NCBI GenBank assembly: GCA_034687125.1 | Contig: JAQGBZ010000449.1 | Span: 1 to 46,820, forward strand | Reading direction: 5' to 3' | DNA: 46,820 nt | Origin: Neelides folsomi | Taxonomy: Eukaryota > Arthropoda > Collembola > Neelipleona > Neelidae | Part shown: positions 20,241-32,244 of the stretch, piece by piece | Numbering within the stretch: the first letter of the stretch is position 1 | Layout of the letters: each line of letters starts with the position of its first letter | Made by a program: the position numbers and the translations under genes | The notes under the pieces: model-generated | Told to the model about the DNA's origin: nothing | Database searches by the model: none | What the model saw: the letters and a program-made list of their open reading frames with translations, nothing else

Positions 20241-23200
20241 ATGATTGAGGAAATCATGAAGAAACAACCAGGAAAATTCTTGAGGCTTCCTTTTAGGAGA
20301 AATCACCAAGAAAAAGAAGAACCGAAAAATAAATTGAAACCATTTGGAAGGTAATTTATTTTTATAAACTCATAAGCTTAATTTTAATTAATTAATTAGT
20401 CAGTTAATTATAGTTAATTAACTGGTCAGTTAATTGTAGCTAATTAACTAGTCAGTTAATTAATCTCTTTTTACACCTGAGAGGGGGAAATTGAATTGCA
20501 AGGATCTAGAACCATATGTCAATACATGGAACTTAATGCACACATAAGAACGTGCACGTTGCTATATAGCTCTCAATGTTTTCAATTTCTAGACCTAGCA
20601 ACGTTGACAGTTAGAGAAATAATATTTAGCACTTGAGATTTATTTTTTTGAAATAAAATCAAATAACTTTTATCAAACAAATATTTTGTGCCAAATGTTG
20701 TTTGAACATAATATTCCTGACAATCAAAAGTAACCTAACCTATCCATATCAATGCATGCTCACACTTTTGTTAATAAAATTAAAAGTGATTTATTATTAT
20801 TTTGTCAAATAGGAAGTCTGTCTCCTTTTCTGGAATGGATTGGAAGAATAAAATCGCCGAAGATCATACGGAACATGCTTACAGAGAAGCCGTTTCAAAG
20901 CTAAGGACAATTCTGAGTCCAAAAACTAATTCGCAACCTTCAACTCCGACAAAAGTAAATTAATAAATTTAAATTAAGTATTTATTGAAATTAAGCTATT
21001 ACAGTTTGTTGATTTTCGGATATTTAATATAATCTGTGAAAATTTTAAAAGCTAATTTATTATTATTCCATTAATGGAAAACATTACTAATAGTTAAAGC
21101 CATTACTAATAATTAAAATCATTAAGAATAATTATAAATGTAATTTGTTTAGAATATCGAAGACCAAAATGGAAGTTCAAAAGTTCGAAGTTTGAAATCT
21201 TTATTTGCAAAAGACCACCGCTATGATTTCCCAACAATGAAACCAAATCTGATGAACAACAATGAATTCGGTGTGAGACGCACAGAGGAAGATCTTTTTG
21301 CTTTCATCCAACGGCAAAGCGAGTACATTGGAGAATTGGAAAAAGAAGCTTCATACACAAGAAGAGAATTGGCCGACACTTTGAACAAAGTCAAAGACGT
21401 CATTGGGGAAAATGAAGTTTTGCATGAGAAAGAAATTGTGCTTGCGAATCTTCTTGAACGACTTCAAGGACAAAAAATTTCTCCAAGAGTAATTTAAAAA
21501 TTTTGCACAATTTTGTATTCTTAATGTTAATCAAAGTTAATCAAGTCGATTAAGTTAATAAAGTTAATACATTTAGTTAATTAAGCTAATTGTAATTAAT
21601 TAATATTAAGGGCGCTGGAAAAGTTGTTTGGGAATCTCGAGTTGCAGAATTGGAAGCGCAACTGGGAGAAGCCAAAAGAAGTTTAAGATCCGCTCAGGAA
21701 TCACTCCGAGAAAAGAAAGGCGGTGAGAGCTACGAACATTGCGATTTGCATCGAACGACCATTGAAGAGCTGCGAAGAGAAAAAGATGAAATTTTGGAAA
21801 AACTCGCCAAGGCGAAAAGTTCGTTGAATGACATGAAAGAACGCGAGACAGAAGCTGGAAAAAGAGTCAAATCTTCTTTGGAGCTTTTGGAAGAAATGGA
21901 AATGGAGAAAACACAAGTAACATTTTTTTAATATTATTTTTCATTTTCTCATTTTTCTCATTAATTAGATTTTATTTTATCTTGAATTTTTTAATCTTCT
22001 TCAATTTACGGTTTCAAAAAGGAATAACACAGTGACACAGCTATTTTAATTTTTATTGAAAAACTTTTTTATTTATATAAAATAGAACGAAAATGAACGG
22101 CGAAGACTTAAAGAGGAAATTGAGAGAGGCGAAAGGAGAATTCGGGATCTTGTGGCTGAACAAGTAAAATTAAATAAATAAATAATTCTTCTAATTTGTT
22201 AAATAAATAAAATAAAATTCTTAACTTTAGATTGTTAAAGGTTATTAAATGTAATTAGCATTTATTTTAATTGTAATTAAGAGTCGTCGAGTGACGGAAG
22301 AGCGATTGGCTGTTGAAAGTAAATATCGCATGGAGTTGGAAGCTATTGCAAAAGAAATGGCCGAAGAAGGAGAAGAATTGTCAAAATCTCGTTTGGGCCT
22401 TGAAAGACTTAAAAGAACTGAAGGGGAAATAAGGAGAGATCTTGCAAGCAAAAATGCCCAGTTGGATGAACTCAGAGAAGAAATGGCCATTAAAATCAGT
22501 AAGTTAAAATTCTTAAAATTTAATTGATTGTTATGATAATTATACATTTAGTTAATTATAATGTTAAAGCTAATTAAAAAACTTCTGTTTTTTCTCTTTA
22601 GATCATATGGCGGCTGAGTTGAGCGTGAGCCAAGCAGGGAAACGACGTGCAGAGGAAGAACTCATCAATGCAAGACTTCATGCAGAGAAAATAGAGAGAG
22701 ATGCAAAAAGCGAAGGTATGAAAGATCAATTAATCACAATGTTAATTGGCATTTAATTTAGGAATATACATAAATAATAGCCTAATTAATTAACTTTTGA
22801 ATTTCAGCTGCTCGGCTCCAGGTAGTTTTTTAATTATTTATTTTATTATACTTTAAAAACATAATCAAAATAGTACTAGTTTCTTCTTCATTTCCTTTTA
22901 ACAGTGAAATCAAATGTCATAATTAAATTCTGATAAATTTTTAGGCAGAAATCTCGGGATTACGTCGCCGGTGTGAAAATACTGAAGCCGAAATGATGAA
23001 AAGTCAAGAGTTCATTTTAAAATCTCATGAAAGCATCGCACAGCTGCAAAGAGAAGTATTCTAAATTAAAATTCCATAATCAATTAAAAAGATCAATTTC
23101 TTAAATACATATACAGGGTGGGCCATAAGTTGTTTGCTTTTTTATACGATTGTTATTTAAGAAAGAAAGCAACTCAACCTGTACAGATCTATATTTAATT

Positions 23201-23894
23201 ATTATTTAAATAAACTGATCAAATCATTGTTGTTTTAGGCTTCACTTGGCCGTTTAGGATCCGGAAGTGTAAATGATTCTGCTTCTGAAGCTCTTCGTCG
23301 TATTGAGGAAAAACATAGTGAGAAAAATTGATTTAAAAATATCAACAATTTTTTTAATATAGTATAATTAAGAATAAATAAACAATAAAGAAATTATTAA
23401 AATTATCGTTCTTGCTATTTTATTTTGAAAAACATATTTTTTGCAATTTATAAAAACAGATCGTGAAATGCGTGATTTGGAAGAATTGGTCGGAGTCCAA
23501 AACGGCGTGGTTGAGAAGTTGCGTGCCGAATGTGCAACTTTGACTTCTCGTCTTGAGGACCGATCTTACAACAAGTAAAAAGTAGTAAGAGTTAAACTTT
23601 CATCTCTCATCTCTCCATTTTCCAAATTTCATTAGCAGGGACAATGAGAATGTTGTGGAAGAGTCTCGGCGGCTCCTCAACGGCCTCGCCGCCCTCCTTG
23701 CCTCAATCAACACTGCAAGTTCAGCAAGAGATGACCCTAATGACCTGGATGACCCTGATGACATAAATCAACTAAACCATGATGAAGGAAGGAAATGGAA
23801 AGACAAATACGCAAAACTAATTGGAGAGGTTGAGGGCTGGGCGAGGAACGTTGAGGGGTTGCTACAAAGGTTACAAATGCTCAAAATGCATTGA
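20241..23894 (+). CDS. SDCCAG8: SDCCAG8-type centrosomal coiled-coil protein
   Basis: Twelve exons join in phase: 20241-20350, 20813-20954, 21153-21488, 21611-21916, 22086-22163, 22282-22498, 22602-22715, 22808-22821, 22945-23055, 23239-23317, 23460-23574 and 23639-23894, giving 625 residues (the vertebrate protein has about 713). Landmarks of the family are seen in order: a YREAVSKLRTIL helix like the HAVNQLKDLL of the vertebrate N-terminus, FPTMK...DLFAFIQRQSEYI like PTMHDLVHTINDQSQYI, and CDLHRTTIEELRREKDEIL with the following SSL..M..RE block, then long heptad coiled coil to near the end. A stop codon lies in frame just before the ATG. SDCCAG8 is a centriole/centrosome protein with a role in cilia. 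Exon 8 is only 14 bases. AATAAA at 23919-23924. Confidence 0.85.
20398..20464. repeat. Short tandem repeat in SDCCAG8-like intron 1
   Basis: The words GTCAGTTAATT and TAGTTAATTAACTGGTC/TAGCTAATTAACTAGTC alternate about two and a half times with a period near 27-30 bases. The unit is itself nearly palindromic (TTAATTAA). Confidence 0.55.
23114..23181. mobile_element. Tiny mariner-type MITE in intron 9 of the SDCCAG8-like gene
   Basis: About 68 bases run between TA dinucleotides, starting CAGGGTGGGCCATAAGTTG and ending, read backward, CAGGTTGAGTTGC. The left end is the standard look of mariner/Tc1 terminal repeats and TA is their target duplication. The ends are only partly alike, so the element is old or very short. 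Confidence 0.5.
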
Positions 23895-23953
23895 AGCTAG
23901 ACATTTTAGAAAATGCCTAATAAAAGCTAAACATTTTATATTTAATATTAATT

Positions 23954-24142
23954 ATGAAGTTAATTAATTCTTTCACGGACCTTCTTTTCTCCAGAGATGA
24001 AGAAGGAGAAATTGAAATTAGAGAGGAAACGAATGTTAAGGAAAATGTAGAAAGTTTGTTTGACGACGAGGAAAAGGAAGAGAAGGAAAAAGAAGAAGAA
24101 AATAACGAGAAAGAAAACAACGAAGAGGAAATGGAATCTTGA
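23954..24142 (+). CDS. Small acidic ORF downstream of the SDCCAG8-like gene
   Basis: A true ATG opens 62 codons. The second half is almost wholly Glu, Lys, Asn and Asp. It starts 30 bases past the polyadenylation signal of the SDCCAG8-like gene and has its own AATAAA at 24169-24174. A CTCCAG acceptor-like site lies inside at about 23994, so it might also be an alternative last exon of that gene, adding an acidic tail. Composition alone could be simple-sequence noise. Confidence 0.3.
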   Translation: MKLINSFTDLLFSRDEEGEIEIREETNVKENVESLFDDEEKEEKEKEEENNEKENNEEEMES

Positions 24143-25660
24143 ATTTTAATGTTTTAGTTAAATTGTTAATAAATGACTTATAATGTTTATAGTAATTTCA
24201 AAATTCATACTTTAATTATTAATAAATATAAATTATTGAACAAAAACATGGTTTTTATTTAATTGGTTCAATTGGGCAATCTTTTATAATTTATCCTCAT
24301 TATAATTCCTTATATAAAATGAATAAATTTTTAAATATGTTACACCTTTTATGAATATTTAATCTACCACATTAAAACAATTGTGAATAATAAATGGTAT
24401 ATTAAATGTAATTATCCAGAACCTTTTATCTACTAACGACTATGAATTATTGAACTATTAAATATTAATGAGCCAGAAGTAAGAGCAACGCACAATTTGA
24501 AATTTTGTACATGTGGCAACCTCTAAATTGTCTGAAGTAAGAGCACAAAACGTGGGCAGCATTTAGTATGCACCAAATACATTATCTCAATTGACCCAAA
24601 TTTCTATTGCAAAGTACTGCAAAATTGTCGCAGTATTTAGCATTAAGTACTTCCAATGTGTAATTATACAGTTAAATACATTACCACAGTTAAAAAACGT
24701 AAAATTTATGAAATAATCAGCCATTATTGGGATATAAATTGGCCATTATTGATTCCTGAGTAATTTAAAAGTCACAATTTAATAAATTTTAAGATGTTAA
24801 TGTGAAATTTACTTTTATTAAGCTAAACAATGCCATTTTGACGTGGTTGGGTGCAATGTGTGCTACGTTGTAAATGTGTGATGTGTAGTTGTGTGGTAGC
24901 TTGTATGTGTAGATGTGTGCTAATTTGGTGTGTGCTGTGTGCTAACTAGAAGCTGCCTTATAATAAGTAATTTAATTTTAATGTGCTTCATTGTAAGTTC
25001 TGCATACAAGTCAAAATTATTTGAAATAATTGCTCTCGATTCAAATCCAAATTCATATTTGAAGATTTGGTGTATTCAAGTCTTCCAAATATAAAATTAG
25101 CATGTTTTAAATACACATGAAAATTTAAGTATTAGGTGGTCAAACTATTTTCTAAGAACTCAAGAGATCCCTTATTTATTTATTTATTTTTCCTTAGCGC
25201 TAAATTCATTATGAAATAAACAATTGCCAAAGAGACATTATCCACAATTTAAGAAATAGATTAACAATTACTAAATATAAATCGTTGTGAAATAGATTAT
25301 GTATTTGTAAATAAGTGAAATTAAATATTTAAGGTAAATATAATCTAGCAATTGCACAATATTTATAAATATAATGAATTTCATAAAAATAATTTTATCC
25401 TTAATTTCTCAATTTAAGCGTATAAAAGCACTTTAGAGAATGATTTTTTTAAGTTTTAAAATAAACTATATTTATATATTATAAAAACCAGTGTCCACTC
25501 ATTTTCTGAACTAACTTATTTTTTTAATAACCGTCAACTGGATTTGCTGCATTGTAATTAGAAGGTAATTATATCTTTAATCTTTCATAAAGAAAATCAT
25601 TTACCTCTAACTCGAAGTTTTTATTACTTTTTTAATAAAGGCGTTTCCAAACTTTGATCA
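24143..25660. other. Intergenic stretch upstream of the receptor kinase
   Basis: No supported gene. A GT-rich repeat lies at 24838-24955. The last 160 bases before 25661 should hold the promoter of the receptor kinase, but no clear motif can be chosen. Confidence 0.5.
24838..24955. repeat. GT-rich dispersed repeat, copy 1
   Basis: Built from GTGTGCTA and GTATGTGTAG words. The stretch at about 24903-24944 (TGTATGTGTAG, then TGTGCTAATTTGGTGTGTG) recurs almost unchanged at about 37164-37203. The reverse complement of its GTGGTAGCTTGTA word resembles the CTACAAGCTAGC word of the blocks at 30655 and 32690. Confidence 0.65.
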
Positions 25661-28600
25661 ATGTCTCTAATAGCAATTATTACTAGCTGTTTAGTAATTT
25701 TATATTTCGGTTTTCTGCATATAAATGGTTTAAACAACAACAAAAAATGCATAGTAAATAATTCATCTTCTATAAGAATTCAATGCGGCTGGAATAAAAT
25801 TACCATGCGTGACTGCGAAAATAAAGGATGTTGTTTCAAACATCAAAGGAAAAAGAAAAGAAAGAAATCCCGTCGAATATCATGTTTTTATGAAAATTTT
25901 CAATATGAAGAAATTCCCCTTAAAAATTCTATTTTTAGCAATACAAGTGATAATTTAAATTGTGATTTTCAAAATCCTCTAATTAAAAGAACAAAATGTG
26001 GGTTTGAAGGAATTACTAAAGAAGAATGTGAAAATAAAAATTGTTGTTTTGACAATAATTACTCTAATGCTCACAGTTGCTTCTATGAAAATAATTTTGT
26101 AGAAAATAGTAAAGGTAATAGTAAAGGAGAATCTCGAAGCAAAAATCCTAATTGCTATTTTGGAAATCCATTGATAGCACGCCGTGATTGTGAATCGGTA
26201 GAAATAGAAAAACTAAATTGTGAAAACCGCGGATGTTGTTGGGACTCTTATTATGCAAATGCTCCATTTTGTTTTCACCAAAATGTTGAATATCAATTAA
26301 ATGATCCCTTCATTTTGACAGAAACTGACAATTCTGATTATAACAAGAACATTCTTGAAAATCCTAGTAATAGAAGATTTATATATTATTCTGCTAGTGA
26401 AAATAGGGAAAATTATAAATTGAATTTGATTAAATTGAATAAAATAAAATTGATTTTGGGAACGACTGTAAATATTGAGGAAATTTTAACTATTGATAAA
26501 AATCCCATAACGTTAACAATGAAATTGTCTGATTTGAACACTACGAAAAGTCTAATAAAGGAAAATATTGGAATAAATGAAAAAGATAAATCTGACTTAA
26601 GACCTTTGCATTATGCAGCCTACTTTGGATACACAAATATTGCTAAATTATTATTACAACGAAATGCAAGAAAAAATGGAATTGATATTGAAGGAATGAC
26701 ACCATTGCACTTTGCATGTTCAAAAGGTCACCTGGAAATTGTCAATTTATTAATTAAAAAATCGGCCAAATTAGACGTTGATAACGTTAATGATTGGACT
26801 CCGTTGCATTTTGCTGTTTCCAACTCACATTTTAAAATAAGTAAATTATTAATTGAAAGCGGAGCTGATTTAAAAACTGTTGATAAAAATAAATGGAACC
26901 TATTGCAGGAAGCTTGTTATAATGGGCACAAAAATAGAAATATTATTATAAAAAATACAAATCTTCAAATTGTAAGGTTATTACTAGAAAATGGATTCAA
27001 AGTGAGCAAGGCAAATTTCAAAAAAGGAATTCCGTTAGATTTTGCTTTAAGATTTGGCGATGAAAAAATAATTAAATTTTTAATCGATCAAAAAATGAAT
27101 CCTAATTATATTTATGGAAAAAATAAAGAAACCCAAATGACTCCTTTGCATATTGCAATTTCACACAATAATTCAAATGGGGCTAAAGTACTAATAAATC
27201 ATGGAGCAAATGTTTCAGCTGTGAATAATGAATTTTGGACCCCATTACATTTTACTGCAAAGTTAGGAAATGTTCAAATTGCTAAAATATTGATTGAAAA
27301 GGGTGCAAATATAAATGCCATGACAGATTCAAATCGAACTCCTTTGTATCTCTCTTTATGGCATGGGAATTTGGATATTACAAAATTATTACTAAAATAT
27401 AATGCAGACGTGAATACAGTAGAAGATCTTAGATTGCACACGCCTTTGCTCAAAGCAGTTTCCCAGGAAGAATTCGACATTGTTGAGGAACTTCTAATTA
27501 ACGGAGCAAATATCAATGCAGTTGACAATGTTTTATTTAGTGCATTACATATTGCTGTGGTTAGAGGATATTTTCAAATTGTTAAACTATTGATAAGCCA
27601 TGGGGCCAATGTTGAAATTTCTGATCAAGATGGCAACACGCCCTTGTTTATCGCAATCGGCAAAGGTAATCTGGAAATTGTGGAATATTTAATAAGCAAA
27701 AATGTAAGTGTAGATAAAACAAATAAACAAAATATGACGGCATTACAAATTTCTGCGTCTACTGGTAATTTTGAAATCACCAAATTGTTATTGTCTTACA
27801 ACACGTCAAACAATTTTGTTAATGATAAACAACAAGCTTTAGTTAATGCACTTTTGAATGAGAAATTTGTTATCGCAAAATTGTTAATCGAAAACGGAGC
27901 TGATGTAAACATCTCCAATATTGATTTATGGACTCCATTGCATCTTGCTTCATATTATGGACAATTGAATTTAGTGGAATTACTGGTTGAGCGCAAAGCT
28001 GACGTAAATGCCAATAATACCAATATTTCACCATTGTTTGTTGCTGTGGGAAACGGGCATACAGAAATTGTAAAAATTTTGTTGAAAAATGGAGCAGAAA
28101 TAAATTTTTTTGACAAAGAAAACAGAACACCACTATATGCATCCATACAATTCAATTTCCCGAATATTACAAAAATATTATTAAAAGGAAATCCAAACGT
28201 AAACACAATTGAAATGATAGATAAAAACACTCCTCTTCATATGGCTATTTATTTAGAACTTGTTGATATTGCTATTTTGCTTATTGAAAAAAAATCCAAT
28301 ATTGATGCAGTTAATAAGGATAATCTTTCTCCTATATATATTGCATGTTTTAAAGGATTAACTCAAATTGCAAGAAAATTGATAAAGAAAAACGCAAACA
28401 TTAATGTATCTGATAAAAATGGGATGTCACCATTACATATTGCTTGCCAATTGGGTCACATTGGAATAGTTGAGATGCTTTTAAATGTCGAAGGAATCCA
28501 ATTAAATACCAAAGAAGCAAACCTCCAGTTCACTCCATTAATTTCAGCTATTTTCCATTCGCATTTGAATATCGCAGTTTTGTTAATCAAAAACCATGCG

Positions 28601-31600
28601 GATGTTAAAGCCGCAACCAAAAATGGTGACACAGCATTACATTTAGCATCAAATATAAATGACACAAGAATAACTCAACTTCTGCTTGAAAATGGTGCAC
28701 CAGTCGATAATTATGAAATAAATGGCCTGACTCCTTTGATTATTGCCTCGAGAAATGGTTATGTTGGAATTGCTACAATGCTTTTAGATAAATCAGCAAA
28801 TGTAAATATTACAGAATTTAAACGAGATTATTCCTCGTTATTATATGCTGCAAAAAGTCAACATGAGATTCTTGTAGAATTATTGTTGAAAAAAGGGGCA
28901 TTTGTTAATCATCAAAGTAAAGTAACACACATCAGCTCTCTTCATATAGTGGCTAAGAACGGAAATTTAAAAATTGCCGAATTGCTGTTAAAATATGGAG
29001 CAATTGTGGATTTGGTTGACGAAAACAATAGAACTCCGCTGCATTTCGCAGCTAAAAGAGGGAACTTAGAAATTATTAAATTGTTAGCTAAACACAAAGC
29101 AAATTTTAAAGCTGTACAATATAAAAACCAATCAGCTTTTGACATTGCCAAAAAGAAACATTTTGAAGCGGCCGAATATTTAGATAATTTGGAGAATCCT
29201 AAAGGAAATAATAGCACTACAGTTAAGATTAAATATTTATCCAAAGAATTGATCATTGGAATTGCTGTCTCGACTTCACTCGTTTTTTTAATACTCTCAA
29301 CCGTTATTATAATTCTCATTGTCAAATACAAAAGGAAAAACAATGAATTAAAACGTTTTTTAACCGAAGGTGAAATTAAGGAATTTATTGAAGGAGAAAA
29401 AGTTTATTATAATTTATTATCTGATGAAATTATTAAATACAACAATAGCTATGAAGTGACCATGGAAAAACTAAAAATTGGTATACCCTTAATTAACATT
29501 TGCTATTTTAATTTTTAAAATATTCAAAACATTTTTCAATTCAATAATTTTTTTTACAATTTATTAAAATGTTTAATTTAAAAAAATATTTTATCTTTTC
29601 ATTTTATAAGTAATTTTACGCTTTACAATAGTTTATCATCTTTCGTCAAGAATTTACTTACACAAGTATTTATTTTTGGTTACATTTTTTAATTTTACCC
29701 TTAAGGAAAAAAAATTCTTGGAAGTGGGAATTTTGGCGTTGTTTTAAGTGGATTCGTTGAAATAAATGATGAACTCATAGAAGTGGCAATAAAAATCGTA
29801 AAATCTGGCGTTGAACTTGTTCATGTCAAATCTCTTTTAGACGAATTAAAAATTTTGTCTTCAATAGGAAAACATGAAAATGTTGTTTCCCTCATTGCTT
29901 CTTGCACAGAAAATATTAATAAAAGTGAGTAACAGTAAGTAGGCTTATTTTTAAGTTTTACATTTAATTAATTACAATTATATAACTGAAACTATAAAAT
30001 ATACTAATTAAATTAGATGACTTTAAAAATCTTAAGATAAATTTATGTATATTCACAAAATATAAAATAACATTTTTTTGTTTACAGAAAGGAAATACAG
30101 TTAAAAATATTTACTAAACTTGTTAACTTTTTTTAAAATTTATAGATGAAGTTTATGTAGCAGTAGAAAATTGCCCAAATGGAAATTTACAAAATACATT
30201 ACTGAATTTGAACAAAGATTATCCATATTTCAAAATAACAAATGAAAATATATACACAAATTTAGAAAGGCAAATTATTATTAAATTAATACCATACTAA
30301 CATTGTTAAAATATAAAAATATTTTCCTATCTATAAACCAATAAATAATAATTTATTCCTTACATTTATATTATTATTAAATATATATATTTCAGTCCAG
30401 CGGTTTCCGGAAATGGAGGAAAAATTTACATACCAAATATGATGATTAATTGGTCTTTAGAAATTGCAAGAGGAATGGAATTTCTCATTAAAAATAAGGT
30501 TTTAAAATAATTAACAATATTCCATTTAATAAAATGAGTAATATTAAAAACATAATATTACAACGAAAATGCCTTTATCTTTACTAAGTCTCCCCATAGA
30601 TGCGAATAGTAAATATTAAATCTACTATATCAATATCAATCTGTAAGTTCATAGATGATGTAAGAAGGAGGAACAAGCTAGCAGACTTCCCACCTACAAG
30701 CTAGCCGACCATTTTCTTTTAAAATTATATTCCCTATCTAATCATCGAGTTAGCATACTATTTCAGTGCCGTAACTCCGGTGAGTCGCGGTGAGACAACT
30801 ACTCACGGCCTCCGAGCTAAAAGGGCCCCCGAAGATTTTTGAATTCGTTGTAAATATTATTGAGAATTTGCCCTTTTGGGCCCCAAAACTAAATTTTCTC
30901 AGGGCGCTTACCAAGTTACGGCGCTGGACTATTTGCCTACAAGCTAGCCGACTAACGACAAAAACCTGGCCATCCTTTGAGGTACCTGATCTACAAGTTA
31001 GCCGAACCGACTAATCTAAAAATAACACCTTTTGTGTCACTATTTAGGTTTTAGTATCATACACAATTAAATTTCTCAATTTACACTTATATTTAATTTG
31101 TTCAAGCTTAATTATTTTCATAGTTAGTATTGCCGTTTTTCGGGAACATAGGCTATATGCACCCATGTTCCCGGGAAAATGGGAGTATACATTCTCCCAT
31201 GTCCTATTTTTCAACATTTGGGAACATAGGATATGCTCCCGGGAATATGGAACTTGGGAACATGGGAGCATAGGCGGTAATACTATGGTAGATATCTATG
31301 GTAAGCCTTATTCTTTGCACAATTAATGACCGAAATGTATATTATTAAATATTTTTAAAAAAATACAATTTTTCATTTCAAATATTTTTAAAGTAAATAC
31401 ATTTAATTATATCAAATTTCTAATTAAATTTTTAATATAGTAAAATAAGATAAGATCTGATGTATTTAGATCGTTCATTGTGATCTGGCTTCTCGAAATG
31501 TGTTGTTAACATCTGCATATAGAGCCAAAATTTGTGATTTTGGTCTATCGAGACATTTATTTGAAGGTTCAACTTATACAAAGAAATCGAAGGTAAAAAT

Positions 31601-32244
31601 TTATTACGGATTTATGTAATCAATATTTTCGTTATAAATACAGATAGGTTATTGTCTTACAAATATTTTTATAAGTTATACAAGGAAATTAATTTTATTT
31701 TAATAATTATATATAAGTATTTTATTTTATATAACCAATCATCATAATTTCAATATTATCTGTAAACATTGATTTAAAATATATATTCAGTGCCCGTTGC
31801 CATGGAAATGGATGCCTCTGGAATCTTTGGAATTATATAAATTTTCAGAAAAATCTGACGTGTGGTCTTATGGTGTTGTTTTATGGGAAATATTTTCACT
31901 TGGAAAAACTCCTTATCCTGGAACAAATTGGACTCCCGATTTTGTCAATTCTATAAAAAATGGAATTAGAATGCCACGGCCTGAATATTCTTCAGTGGAA
32001 ATGTAAATTCTTAAATGACAATTTGCATTTCTTTTAAGAATTTGATTTTATATTGATAAATTTATTTATTTATACCTGACTTAGGTGAATCCTAATAAAT
32101 ATTTAAAATTAAAATATTTAAATTTAGCTATTCAATAATTTTAGGTATAATTTGATGAGAAAATGCTGGTTAATTGATCAAGATGATCGCCCTTCGTTTT
32201 CAGAAATCATTATTTTAATGGAAATTGAAATCATAACAAAATAA
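25661..32244 (+). CDS. Receptor tyrosine kinase with three trefoil domains and a large predicted extracellular ankyrin-repeat array
   Basis: Seven exons (25661-29480, 29706-29924, 30146-30269, 30396-30498, 31470-31592, 31791-32002, 32145-32244) join in phase to 1566 residues. Order: signal peptide 1 to about 23; three P-type trefoil domains, each with six Cys (C30-C75, C101-C140, C165-C204); linker; about 25 ankyrin repeats (about 310-1180, many TPLHFA and LLLENGA words); one transmembrane helix at about 1197-1223 followed by KYKRKN; juxtamembrane Tyr residues; tyrosine kinase. Kinase motifs: GSGNFG at 1279-1284, VAIK Lys1303, HCDLASRN with Asp1427, DFG Asp1445, then WKWMPLES, DVWSYGVVLWEIFSLG and CW...RPSF. 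All catalytic residues are present; HRD is HCD. It ends soon after the kinase. Intron 3 is GC-AG. A type I receptor is inferred; ligand unknown. AATAAA at 32293-32298. Confidence 0.88.
30655..31020. repeat. Repeat block in receptor-kinase intron 4 with CTACAAGCTAGC words
   Basis: CTACAAGCTAGCCGAC occurs at about 30700 and again near 30939, with CTACAAGTTAGCCGA near 30991 and AACAAGCTAGC near 30673. GC content is higher than in the surroundings. Related words appear at 32690-33000 on the same strand, and in reverse sense at 24838-24955 and 37060-37220. Confidence 0.6.
31125..31284. mobile_element. 160-bp inverted-repeat element with GGGAACATGGGAGCAT-type palindromes
   Basis: Ends AGTATTGCCG (31125-31134) and CGGTAATACT (31275-31284) are inverted repeats with one mismatch. 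The inside is made of GGGAACATGGG, CCCATGTTCCCGGGAA and CTCCCGGGAATATGG words, that is, imperfect palindromes of one core. No target duplication is clear. It lies in intron 4 of the receptor kinase, so it must be spliced out. Confidence 0.5.

Noticed and set aside
29481..29518. Extension of the ankyrin ORF to its stop at 29518, giving a protein without a kinase
   Set aside because: The donor GTATAC at 29481 joins in phase to the kinase exon, giving the juxtamembrane-to-glycine-loop sequence typical of receptor kinases. An intron-retaining soluble-tail form is possible but not supported.
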